In this document: one piece after another, positions 33,999 through 43,653 of the stretch | Layout: each line of letters starts with the position of its first letter | Numbering within the stretch: position 1 is the stretch's first letter | Origin: Rhizodiscina lignyota | Lineage: Eukaryota; Ascomycota; Dothideomycetes; Aulographales; Rhizodiscinaceae | Assembly: GCA_010015805.1 (NCBI GenBank) | Contig: ML978137.1 | Location: 372,001-436,000, forward strand | DNA: 64,000 bases | Direction: 5' to 3' | Position numbers and translations under genes: made by a program | Notes under the pieces: model-generated | Seen by the model: only the letters and a program-made list of their open reading frames with translations | What the model was told of the DNA's origin: nothing | Databases searched by the model: none

Positions 33999-35508
33999 AT
34001 GGTTCGTTTTGTGGATCTTGACGCTGAGGCAATCGATCCTCATGCCGACCCTCACTTTCGTTCGGTCTATCATGCTCCTGAAGCCCGTGGCAGCGATTCG
34101 ATAACGACAAAGAGCTCTACGCGCGATGGCGTAACGACAAGTGACGAGGTCACAGATAGGCCGAATCCAAACATTAACGGCTTCTCTGCTATCCTCAGCT
34201 GCTACCCGTAAGCTTGCAACTGCCCCTCAACTTCCAAGTCTCGATTCTGAAACAACATGACGAAGCATCGTATCCCAGCTCGCGACTCAGCTCGACCTGA
34301 ACTCCCTTCACGATCTCGCCTCTGTATGCAGACAATTCAGAGTCAATCTCCTTCAATATCGCGGTCAGCTCGTCAAGCAGACATTGCGTTGCTCGAATGA
34401 GACCCTCAACATCGGCCCGCGCCTTGCGGATCGTATGCGCCAGTCGCGCGAAGCATGGAATGACCGCGGCGCTGGCGTATCGTTGATGGGATCCGGCCGA
34501 ATACAAAGTGGCCGAGTGGGACAATGTGCGAGAGACATGGTTGGAGAATGTCGACGGTGCGGAAAGGTGGTGTGTCGTGTACGACTGCTCTTGTCGTGAG
34601 AAGCGTGTGTAGAAATGCTACAGCTTCCACAACTCTTCAGATCGCCATTTCATGTAGTACTCATTTCTCCGCAGAACTGCGTAATCAAGCCTCCACCGCA
34701 AAACGCGCTGACAGGGCGTTTCCGTCGGCTTTGCAAGACGTGCATTAAGGCACCGCTTGAATTACTGACCGCCCCAACGAACGACGATGAGGACGACTCC
34801 TCCAGCGAACTCCACGACGATGACGGACATTTGAGAGCAGCGCACCACTCCATACTACTACAGGCTCACAAAGGCTTGATTGGTCACAACCAAAGCTCTA
34901 CAACCCAACCCGCCTTCACCTCTTCCGCCTTCACACGCGGTCCGTGTACCTGCCCGGATCATATGTTTTTATGCCACGAGTGCGGAAGGAAGTTAAGGTC
35001 CGACGACGCGACGTACATGCGCGGGTGGAAGTGGCGGACACATTACAGCGCGAAGCTGGGCGGACTAGGAGCAGGCATCGGCGAAGGCCATGAAGGCGTC
35101 AAATGCGGACGCAACAAGGCATGTCTTGCCGCACGCATTGTCGAGACGGAGACGGAGTGCTCGGCTGATGAGTTGGCGAACCTGCAGCGCGACTCGGAAA
35201 GAGTTGAGATAGAAGGCCTGGGCAGGAGTTGGGAAGGCACCAGCTACCTGGCGCAAGAGATTGAGGGCGTCGGAGGCGCAATGAAGCTCAAAGTCAGGAA
35301 GCAAGTGCGAGTCGGTGCGGTAGTAAGAGAATACGAGGACGAGCGAAAAGGTCAAGGTGGAGGCTTTCTTGAACGAGAGCGCAAGAATCTCATAAGGAGC
35401 TGGTGCGCGTGGTGCGAGCGCGTTGTTCCCGGCGTCAAAGACGCTGACGGGGAGTGGGGACGAAGAGGATCGAGCACAAGCAGCTCTGGCTCAGACAGTG
35501 GCCTCTAG
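33999..35508 (+). CDS. F-box-like protein with several Cys-pair (zinc-binding) motifs
   Basis: A 451-residue protein in three exons: 33999-34207, 34266-34578 and 34675-35508. Splicing yields SAILSCYPIVSQLATQLDLN followed by SLHDLASVCRQFRVNLLQYR, an F-box-like helix set found at the start of a conserved but uncharacterised Pezizomycotina family. Splicing exons 2 and 3 gives CRRCGKVVCRNC, then CKTC, CTCPDHMFLCHECGRKL and a late CAWC, so at least four Cys pairs could bind zinc. Other family words are MRGWKWRTHYSAKLGGLG, GIGEGHEGVKCGR and TSYLAQEIEGVGG. An F-box would imply an SCF ubiquitin-ligase adaptor, with the Cys-rich part selecting substrates; that is inference. The downstream ATG at 34615 lies inside intron 2 and is not used. 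Confidence 0.8.
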
Positions 35509-35698
35509 TGTCATTGAGAGGCGTTTTGGGATTCTTTTTTCATTCAGACTTTTATGAGCGATCAGCAACAAGTCGGCTGCGAAGATATTCCACACGGTTT
35601 GGAACTAGCGACTCCAACCCCCGTGCCTCGATTTTCGTCCTCAAAAATAAGCGCCTACCAGAGAATGCAATAAATGGTCATAATCGCTCTTCCGACCC

Positions 35699-37066
35699 TT
35701 AGTTTTCCAGTGCATCATATATAACGCCCTCCAGCTCGTCCACCATAGCCCTGAAAGCCTCGTCATTCCAGGGGAAATAGTGGCTCGCAATCGTTACCGC
35801 AATGCCCGACTCCCAATCGACCCACCACTCCGAATTCCCAAGACCGTACCAGTACGCAGAGCCGGCTTTCCTACCGCTCTTCTTTTCTGAGTCTGGCATC
35901 ACTCTGTCCTTGCCCTGAACTGCGCACGCGAGGCCAATGTTTCCGCCGGGATTGAATGTGTCCATGTCGAGCTTTTTGCATATCGGTCCATCCTCTGCGA
36001 AGAGACGATAACTGAGCTGCTCGGGCGTCAAGTTTGGCTTTGCCATCTCTTTAACAGACTCTGGTTTGAGGATGCGCGCGCCAGTTGTCGGGCTTACGCC
36101 GTCGTTGAGCAGCGCCGCGAGTATGGTCGCATAGTCGCCTGCACTGTAGTACATTTCGCCGCTCACGCTGTATCCATGCTTGTTACCTTCGGGAAAGACC
36201 TTATATTCCGCGTAATTCGAAGGAAGCTTGGACCGATTGTAGTTGGTCTCCTCGGACCAAGGCGTTGCTTCCAATCCATTGGCTCCTCTCATATACGGCG
36301 TATACAGCTTTTCCAGGGGCGGAGTGGGCTCCATCATGTGCTTGATATAAGTATTCTTGAGTCCAAGTGGTACAATCACGTTCTTCGTAATGTAATTTCC
36401 GAGATTCTCGCCGATCATGTGCTCCAATATGATGGCGAGCATGTCAGGACCGAATGAATACCTAAAACGGTCTCCCGGTTCCATGGTGAAGAAGAAGTAA
36501 GTCGGATCGGTGATTGTCTGCCAGAAACTCTCGACTGCGTCCAAATCCGGGTTCATGGGAGGTACAAGCATCCTGTATTCGCGGTAGTCACCATCCAACC
36601 AGCCGTTTGAGACGCCGCAAGTGTGATTCAGCATCATCCTCGGCGTAACCGGCTTTTGGCGGTCTTTCCACAACGCCTTCTTGCTCGAAGGACCATCTGC
36701 AGTATCCTCATACCCATCTAGGATCTTCAATTTCGCCATCTCCGGAAAATGCTTCTCCATCAGCGTTGGGTCGTCCAAGTCCAGAACTCCGCGCTCAGCT
36801 AGTTGAAGGGCCATGATGACGAGCAAAAGCTTCCCCGTACTGAAGCCACGCCAGACATCATCCACAGCGAGGTCGCGCTTCTCGTCGTGCTTGTCGCTCC
36901 TGACGATCTTTCCAGAAGCATAATGGACGAGTTGATTGCCTTTCGTGTCGAGGATGCTGATCTGGGCGCCGGGGACCTTGTTCGCATTCTCCTCGGTGTG
37001 CTGGTCAAGTATTTTCTTGATCTTCTCCACTCCCTCTGGACTTAGGCGTGCTGAAGGAGCCATCAT
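35699..37066 (-). CDS. Serine hydrolase of the class C beta-lactamase / transpeptidase family
   Basis: A 455-residue single-exon protein, intracellular by appearance (no signal peptide). The ATG at 37066 was chosen; upstream codons lead only to a TTG. The fold family includes class C beta-lactamases, esterases and fungal lovastatin-type acyltransferases. The nucleophile motif SxxK is visible in RGFSTGKLLL, the Tyr motif is probably RYSFGPDML, and MMLNHTCGVSNGW is the usual block around the active site. YWYGLGNSEWWVDWESGIAV sits near the C-terminus. Substrate cannot be read from the sequence, and no specialised-metabolism cluster surrounds it. It converges tail-to-tail with the F-box gene, 190 bases apart. 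Confidence 0.88.
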   Translation of the reverse strand: MMAPSARLSPEGVEKIKKILDQHTEENANKVPGAQISILDTKGNQLVHYASGKIVRSDKHDEKRDLAVDDVWRGFSTGKLLLVIMALQLAERGVLDLDDPTLMEKHFPEMAKLKILDGYEDTADGPSSKKALWKDRQKPVTPRMMLNHTCGVSNGWLDGDYREYRMLVPPMNPDLDAVESFWQTITDPTYFFFTMEPGDRFRYSFGPDMLAIILEHMIGENLGNYITKNVIVPLGLKNTYIKHMMEPTPPLEKLYTPYMRGANGLEATPWSEETNYNRSKLPSNYAEYKVFPEGNKHGYSVSGEMYYSAGDYATILAALLNDGVSPTTGARILKPESVKEMAKPNLTPEQLSYRLFAEDGPICKKLDMDTFNPGGNIGLACAVQGKDRVMPDSEKKSGRKAGSAYWYGLGNSEWWVDWESGIAVTIASHYFPWNDEAFRAMVDELEGVIYDALEN

Positions 37067-38128
37067 GAAGGATTGAAACTCAGCCGCACCGAATAGCGAG
37101 AGGTAAGAGGGAGCGAAGGTACCAAAGCGCAAACACGCCTGGGAAACCGAAAGTATATGAGAGATCGAATTTCGCTCCAACAGCCGGAATTAAGATAAAA
37201 CAAACGTCAGTGCATTGAATTTCTTGGACTGGCGGCCGAAACGGCTTGTGTAATCCTACAAATCCGTCGTAACTTATCATTCGGCCGTGAAAGCACAGCT
37301 CATGCACAGCGCCCCACCCCTGAAAGGCTGAACTATCGTGTCGCCCTCTAAAACATACGAAAACGAGTTTTTCTTGTTACAGTAAGCGGTGCAGGCGGAT
37401 AGGGAAGCGTATTTCTTCCCCACACAGCTGAAAGACGCTTTCTGCCAGTCAGCGCTAAGTTGAGGATTCCTCATGAAGTCAGCTTCGCCAACGCTTTGAT
37501 TCTTCTCGCACGACTAGCCTCTTCCAAACGGAACACAGGAGTCGATAAGTTGCCGAAGTAGTAAGAGTGGTCACTTTAAAGACGTACACATACCGCGCCT
37601 GTATTCGTCCGTGCTGGATCCCAAAAGGATAGGATAGCTGGGAATCCTGGATGCAGCTTACGATATCAACCTCGAGAGCGGAAGCATGAATGCAGAAATA
37701 GCTAGACTCGGACGAAGTTACTGAGACGTGCTTATAGTTAATGGCAGGTAGCTCAAGATTGCTGCACCACTTTCGTGGTACACACATCCGGGCCATAGAA
37801 GTCACTCGCTCACTCCTCCATCACAACGAGGCCAGATCAATTGTTTCTGGCCCTTTCCCAGGGTGGCATGCCCACAATCCACTTCAGACATGAGACGAAG
37901 TCAACTCAAACTGTTCGGAAGATGGTCTCGCAGGATGAGGCCCTATTGTAGTATGGCGCAGCAGCAGCGAATCATGGCGCTCGCTGTGTCACCACCGTGT
38001 GGCTGAGTTCAGCCTTGCGATTGCATCTGAAGAAGTTGCATCCAGATTGACTGCAACTCACGAATGATCTCAAGGAAGGTCCATATTTCCTTCATGTTAG
38101 TGCTGATGTGCAAATTCAACGATAAGAG
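37067..38128. other. Intergenic region with a small Cys-rich open frame
   Basis: About 1.06 kb. A minus-strand frame at 37474-37277 has an ATG and 65 residues with five Cys, including SFSCVGKKYASLSACTAYC and GGALCMSC. Upstream in-frame sequence continues to a TAG, leaving room for a preceding exon, but no signal-peptide exon was found. It is treated as a candidate only. No other feature was recognised. Confidence 0.35.
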
Positions 38129-39273
38129 ATGGAGGCGGCAGGCTTCGTCGCATCAGTCGCTCAGCTCGCTGGTACAGGGCTAAAGCTCTCTATCGCTCTC
38201 TACGACTACGCAGAGCGGGTATCGAATGCACCGAAACGCCTCAATGACCTCGCAAAGGACGTCAAACTCACATCGTCCGTGTTGGAGCATCTCAGTGAGT
38301 TACTGACACAGGTGAGGATGATGAGGCCTGGCCATTTGCAGACTGCCAAAGATGCTATCACGGAGTGTAGTGCGACGTTCGAGGAGATGCAGGCGATCAT
38401 TGAAGATGGAGTTAGCAATTTTGGTCGATTTATGTTCCCTTTTAAAGAGTCGAAGATGCAACTGCTGAGTGCCAGAATGGCGAGTTTGAAGAGCACTTTA
38501 CAGCTGGTGCTGCAGGTACTGCAGTATGCGCTGACAATCGCCATGCAGTATGTATACCTGCTATGCCAGTATGATAATAGCCACGCTAATTGCAAATCAG
38601 GGACCCAATTTCCAGTGCCTTCAGCCTTACTGGACCATTGGCCATGGGGACGTTCCGAGCCCTCATTGAAGAGCGTGACGAGGCTAGAAAGCAGTACGAG
38701 CAGCTTAAGGTTGAAGTTGGATCCAGCAATGGCGTCACAGCAGAATCTTCCAAAGGAGCGGCCGAGCTTCAGAGGACCATGTCTAAGAATGCTGGGGAGT
38801 CCGACGTCCAATCATCTACGGCTCCAATCAACATAAATGATCAGCATTCACCGAATTCCGCTACAGGTCGAACGGCAAAAATGGGCTTTCCAGGTGAAGA
38901 CGAGCTAAAGGCGGAGGAAAAGATCGTCCACGACGAAGCAGCACAGGATACTTCGGACCATCTCGAAGAAGGCCTTCCCAACAAGAGCAGAGATTGGAAG
39001 TGTAACTTCCCAATAGCAGACTTTATGCTCGTAATAATTTCGATTCTTGTCCCGTGCCTCGGATGTTATTGCATGTTGCGACGGAGGAGAAAAGCTGAGG
39101 TGAAGTCTACGGGGATGGGCGTCGGCGAGATTCCCCTAGGTTCATATGGAATGGAAGGCCATCCGAACCGAAGGACGGAACTGTATCAGTTGGAGCACTA
39201 CGGGGCGGATACTATCTTTGAACTGGCAGGCACTGTTCCGAACCCCGTTGAACTAGACGAACCGTCAAAGTAG
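38129..39273 (+). CDS. Helo-like (fungal STAND N-terminal) domain protein with a transmembrane segment
   Basis: A 363-residue protein, exons 38129-38547 and 38601-39273 (53-base intron, GCTAAT branch). The N-terminus, MEAAGFVASVAQLAGTGLKL followed by SIALYDYAERVSNAPKRLND and LAKDVKLTSSVLEHLSELL, matches the fungal N-terminal domain of STAND/NLR proteins (Helo-like), a helical bundle related to cell-death-inducing HeLo domains. Here no NACHT or repeat region follows. After a charged linker comes one membrane segment (about residues 282-303, FMLVIISILVPCLGCYCML), an Arg/Lys stop-transfer cluster (RRRRK) and an approximately 55-residue tail. This could be a membrane-tethered death effector or a decoy. 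Domain identification is by pattern only. Confidence 0.78.
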
Positions 39274-39718
39274 CCGACTGCTCCATGCTCTACTTTTCGT
39301 TTTCCGACAAAGGGGCGGACGAACAATGTCTGGCAGGGGCTTCTTCTCTTTGCTAACAGGGGATGACGGGAGTGCTCATCACATTGGTAAATGATGAGGA
39401 ACAAGAATATGAGGCACTGGATAACGTCTCCTTTCGATTCCTCTTTGAATGGATTTGGAAGCGTTAGCTATCAGCATGACTCTTCATTAGTATGGACGGT
39501 GTGTCTCAGAACGATTTTGAAGACTTTCTGAGCATAGATGCTTATTTATCAGGCGTAAATAAGAATAAATGGATATCAACACACTTGCCAATAATGTACC
39601 ATGCCGTTTTTCCACGCATGAAAACGCCACGCTGTCGAATATCACATAACACCGGCAAAATGCCCTTCCATTGAAATGTCCATCTTGGTGATCCGCTCCG
39701 CTCATACAGAGCAATATG
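39274..39718. other. Convergent intergenic region
   Basis: About 445 bases between two converging 3' ends. Open frames here are antisense or chance. Nothing was recognised. Confidence 0.5.
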
Positions 39719-41587
39719 CTATCGTGTATGGACGCTGACTGCTTTGCCAGCCTCCACAATGACACCGACATCCTTCCTCTCGTCGGCGTCTTTGCCGCAG
39801 CACTCGAGGCGCTTCCATGTCGAAATTCTCGCCTCCTGAGCATCGAATTCAAAGACTCGTAATTGTCGGTGGTAGGAGCCCCAGTTTCCACCGCCGTAGC
39901 CGCCGAAGCCAGAGCCACCGGCGTAGCACATCCATAATGCGGGCTTTTCTTTCTTTCCCTCGGAGTCTCTGTGGCGCGAGAGAGCACAGTGAGAGTTCAC
40001 GTGATCACTGGGGGAGAGATGTTAGTTGTTGCTCAACAAAGGGGTGTAGAAAGTAACATACTGTCCGCAGCTTACAACGCTTACACCCTCGTTCACCAAG
40101 GCGTCTCTGAAATGACTGTTATACCCTGGCGCGGTGCAGTCCTCTTTCGTCTCTCCCGGCTTCCAACCGAATATCTCAGCATCGGGCGTCCCTGGACCCT
40201 CGTCACGATACTCCGGAAGTGGTATGTGCACAAAGGCCATGTTCGCGCGGATCAACGTATAGTCCTTATGCGCGGACGTCTCTCTGAGTGCTTGAGCAGT
40301 GCTTTGGAACCACTCAATCTGATCTGGCTTAATCCAGTCATAGCCTTTGTATTTGCTCTCGTCGGGGGTGTAGCTGTGCGTATCGAGGAAGTAGAGTGTG
40401 AGAGCAGAATGGTGAGATTCACCGAGAATTTCGATGTAGTAGTTACCGGTCCCCGAGACAGTGTTCGGACCAGGCGCGGAGAGTGAGAATGGGAGAGAGG
40501 TGGTGAGAGACATCATGGCGGAGCGGGAGAGAGAACCTTCATCGTCGTGGTTGCCATATATTGTGGCATAAGGAATGGAGCGCTTGATGAATAGGTCGGC
40601 GAATTTGAATATTGCCTGGAGCTGGTTAGCACTACGACTTTCGGTTGGCAGGGGCTCGAAGTTGAACATACACTTTGCGCATCTGGAGCAGTCTCTCCGT
40701 TGACTTGGTCACCAGATAGTACAACCATGTCCGGCTTCTCTTGATCCAGAACCCTCGCCACGAATTCCAATGTCCTCGTGTCCGCATCACATTTCCCGCC
40801 GTTGTGCTCAGGTGGTTCCGGTTCTCTACATGTCCCAATGCCGGTACTCAGATGCAGATCGCTGACTTGGAGAATCTTGAACTTTCCATTCTTCCTCACC
40901 CTTAGCTTGGGCTTGTCAATCTTATGCGGTGGGCCTCTCCGGATGCTCAGCCGCGCCTCAGGTTCGTCTGCCGGCTTGTCGAGCAATAGGGAATTCTCCC
41001 GTATCTCCCAGCCTGGACGCGGCTCGACGGCATCAGCACCGAAGAGCACATCGACGGCTGTGATGACTTTGGTCGAGTCGCTATCGTGCCGCCTCGAACT
41101 GCGTTTCAGCCATAGACCGCCGGGTCGAGACTCCCACTTCTCGTCGCCACGGTCTGCTTCGCCCATAGCCGGATCCAATCTGCCTATCCTCACATCCATG
41201 ATCACCTTTTCCTCCGGGACCAGGTCCTCCTCCCTCTTCCGCTTTATGTGGATATACGCTGCGTTCACCCATGCTTTGTTCAAATACAGATCCTTCTCTA
41301 TGCGATGCCACTCGTTCGGATCAAGCTGGCATGACGAAAGCGGGTTTAATGTTGAGCAAGTCTTGAGGGTGACGTCTGTTATTACAAGGCCGGGATGGTG
41401 GGCCGGGAGATGGTTGTGGATAGAGTTTGGCAGGACTCGATAACGGTTGTCGAGGAAGAAGAGCAGGAGGAAGACTGCGGATGCAAGGACGCCAATTTGG
41501 AGGCTTGTTCGGACCTACACGCCTGTTAGTATTGTAGTATATGCGATGAGCAGGCATAGTGGGCAGCCATACGATTCTGCGGTTCAT
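39719..41587 (-). CDS. Calcineurin-like metallophosphatase, Dcr2-type, with N-terminal membrane anchor
   Basis: A predicted type II membrane phosphatase of 566 residues, related to yeast Dcr2, which acts on targets such as Sic1 and Ire1. Four exons are proposed: 41587-41573 (five codons, MNRRI), 41514-40672, 40615-40062 and 40007-39719. Introns of 54-58 bases all carry CTAAC branch points. A signal anchor, LQIGVLASAVFLLLFFL, follows immediately. Metallophosphatase motifs occur in order: ILQVSDLHLSTG, VVLSGDQVNG, IYGNHDDEG, then GHDHVN. That last motif is created only by joining exons 3 and 4, confirming that splice. The C-terminal section is Gly-rich (GGSGFGGYGGGNWG). The substrate is unknown. 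It shares a 321-base divergent promoter with the tRNA methyltransferase. Confidence 0.9.
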
Positions 41588-41908
41588 TGTTGCGCCTGCG
41601 GAGAGAGGAAATCTAGCAGAGCGCTGAGGTTAAGGTTTCGGCCATCATCCTCTGCCAACATGCGAACTGCTGCTGGCCGAAGAGGAGCGATTCTGGAGCG
41701 GGGAGAGACAATGTCGTACTTTGTAGGGCGAGTTTGCGCCTGATCGAACTCAAATCATCGACGTTTCAGTCTTGGCGATGGGCGTGTGGCTGGAAATTCT
41801 CCGCAAAAAGGCGCAGCAGAGCCGTCATCCCTGCTCCTTTTCGCGAGCGTCGCGTGGGAGCTTTTTTTCTCGTCTCGTCTCGTCTCTCCAGCATGTCGCG
41901 AAATAAGC
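41588..41908. promoter_or_regulatory. Divergent promoter between the Dcr2-like and Trm61-like genes
   Basis: 321 bases separate two start codons that face away from each other. No clear TATA box was seen. A TCTCGTCTCGTCTCGTCTCTC stretch near 41868-41888 is pyrimidine-rich, as in many fungal promoters. Shared control is inferred from the arrangement alone. Confidence 0.5.
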
Positions 41909-43352
41909 ATGCAATTGCTACAGCGTACTCTCCGGAGAACGCGTAGCACAATCCCTAAGCAGAGGATATGTCGACAATGTCTTCGACATATATCTGCATC
42001 CACTGGCACCTTCGAAGGTCTAAAAAATCTCATCCCAAAGCTTGAGCTCGAAGCTAATATCCATACAGCAGGTGACCACGTCCTTATAAAACGGAACGAC
42101 GAACTCCATTCTGAGGGTAAACTTGTTCTCAGCCTCGGACCGCAGAAAGGAACAAATTTTCATTCTGGCTCTATCTCGCACGCCAGCATAATTGGCAAGC
42201 GACCACGCGAGGTCGTAGAGACCAGCAAGGGGAGGCAGTATCGACTCTACGAGCCTACATTGGATGAATACGTGCGCCTCACACCTAGGATTTGCACACC
42301 AGTCAGTTCTCCCCGGCGTATCTGGTGCCTTCTACCGGGACAGTACGCTGACTACGGGACAGATCTATCCCGGTGATGCAAACTGCATTGTCTCACTTCT
42401 CGACATCCACGTAGCTCCACCACCTCCCGATGGCAAAGACGAGTCACCTCCATTTCGAATCCTCGAAGCAGGAACAGGCCATGGAGCCCTGACCCTCTAC
42501 CTCGCCCGAGCGATCCACGCCGCGAACCCACGACCCCCTCCTCTACCTCGACCTTCAGAATCTTCATCAGAACCAGTCGACCCTAACGAACACAGCAACA
42601 AGATGTGTGCATGGAAGGAAACACGCCGCGCCGTAATAGACTCTGTAGACAACAACACACCACGCTCACAGCACGCGCGCCGCATCGTCAAGGGCTTCCG
42701 CCGCGGCCTATACTACTCCCACATCAACTTCCACGTCGCCCAACTTTCGACTTTCCTCGACCAGGCGGTGTACGGTCTATCAAATTTTCGCCCAATGTAC
42801 AACCACATCATCCTCGATCTACCCTCACCGGATGCACACTTCGCCCATGCGGCGCAAGTGCTGCGTACGGATGGCTCGTTGCTCGTTTGGGTGCCGAGCA
42901 TCACGCAGATTATCGATGCGATGAGGCTTGTGAAGGAGCAGAACTTGCCGCTTTGGCTCGACAGGGTGGTGGAGATGGGGCAGGGCCTCACTGCGGGGAG
43001 GAGATGGGATGCTCGGTGGACGAGGATTAGACGTGTGGATCGAGAGCGGGAGATGGCGAAGAGTGGGACGAATGAAGGGGGAAATGGCACTGACTCTGAG
43101 GTCGGTAGAGGAGCTGAAGAGGACTTGAACGATTCTGCTGTTGAACAGGAGCCAGGCTCTGATGCCACGGTGGAGCCGGCAGCGGAAGCGAAGAAAGATG
43201 CAGAAGATAAGGGGCTAGCAGTAATCTGCCGGCCCAAAGTAGGCGAGATGATTGTCGGAGGCGGCTTCCTTGGCATATGGAAGAAAACGAGACCAAACTC
43301 CGAATATGAGGACACCCAATCTTCGCCATCGACGGTGAGTGCCAATATGTAA
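41909..43352 (+). CDS. Mitochondrial tRNA (adenine-58-N1) methyltransferase, Trm61/TRMT61B-like
   Basis: A 460-residue SAM-dependent methyltransferase of the GCD14/Trm61 type. Exons are 41909-42301 and 42363-43352, with a GCTGAC branch point. The ATG at 41909 gives MQLLQRTLRRTRSTIPKQR, a strongly basic mitochondrial presequence; the longer frame begins at a GTG. An N-terminal barrel-like module holds DHVLIKRND, then YRLYEPTLDEYVRLTPR. Splicing yields TPIYPGDANCIVSLLDIH, followed by SAM motif I, ILEAGTGHGALTLYLARAI (residues about 164-182). Later blocks are FRPMYNHIILDLPSP and LVWVPSITQI. The end carries an acidic Glu-rich insert before MIVGGGFLGIWKKTRP. The stop codon lies within a 17-bp tandem repeat. 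m1A58 in mitochondrial tRNA is the inferred target. Confidence 0.82.
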
Positions 43353-43397
43353 AATAGAAGATCATGTAAAATAGAAGATCATGTAAAATAGAAGATC
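43347..43397 (+). repeat. 17-bp tandem repeat, three exact copies, starting at the last codon of the methyltransferase
   Basis: The unit ATGTAAAATAGAAGATC occurs three times without change. The first copy supplies the final Met and the TAA stop of the upstream gene; the other two lie in its 3' untranslated region. Because 17 is not a multiple of three, changes in copy number leave the protein unchanged as long as the first copy stays. Confidence 0.9.
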
Positions 43398-43653
43398 GAA
43401 GATACCCAATTCAAATGCACAACTCATTGATCATATTAAGCAAGCTCTATGGATTGATTGTGATTCCATTTTTAGTTCTAGTAAGGTAGTTGACCATCGG
43501 TATGAAACATGACATGACGCCCTGATTAGACCGAGGAAATCAAGGAAAGGTAATTCGGTATGTAACGCCTCTTATTAAGCATGCCTCAAGCCTCCGTGGT
43601 ATCTTGAAGAATGAGAAATTCCCCGTTTGCAGACTATCTCAACTTTTCGACCC

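Noticed and set aside
34195-34524. 109-codon helical-looking minus-strand frame
   Set aside because: It begins at GTG and is antisense to exon 2 of the F-box gene, whose splicing and motifs are consistent.
34524-34748. Plus-strand frame with ETWLENVDGAERW-type sequence
   Set aside because: It overlaps the true frame (CRRCGKVVCRNC after splicing) and has a stop before any family block.
42713-43345. 210-codon open frame on the minus strand
   Set aside because: Antisense to the Trm61-like gene; the sense strand has SAM motifs and a proper start.
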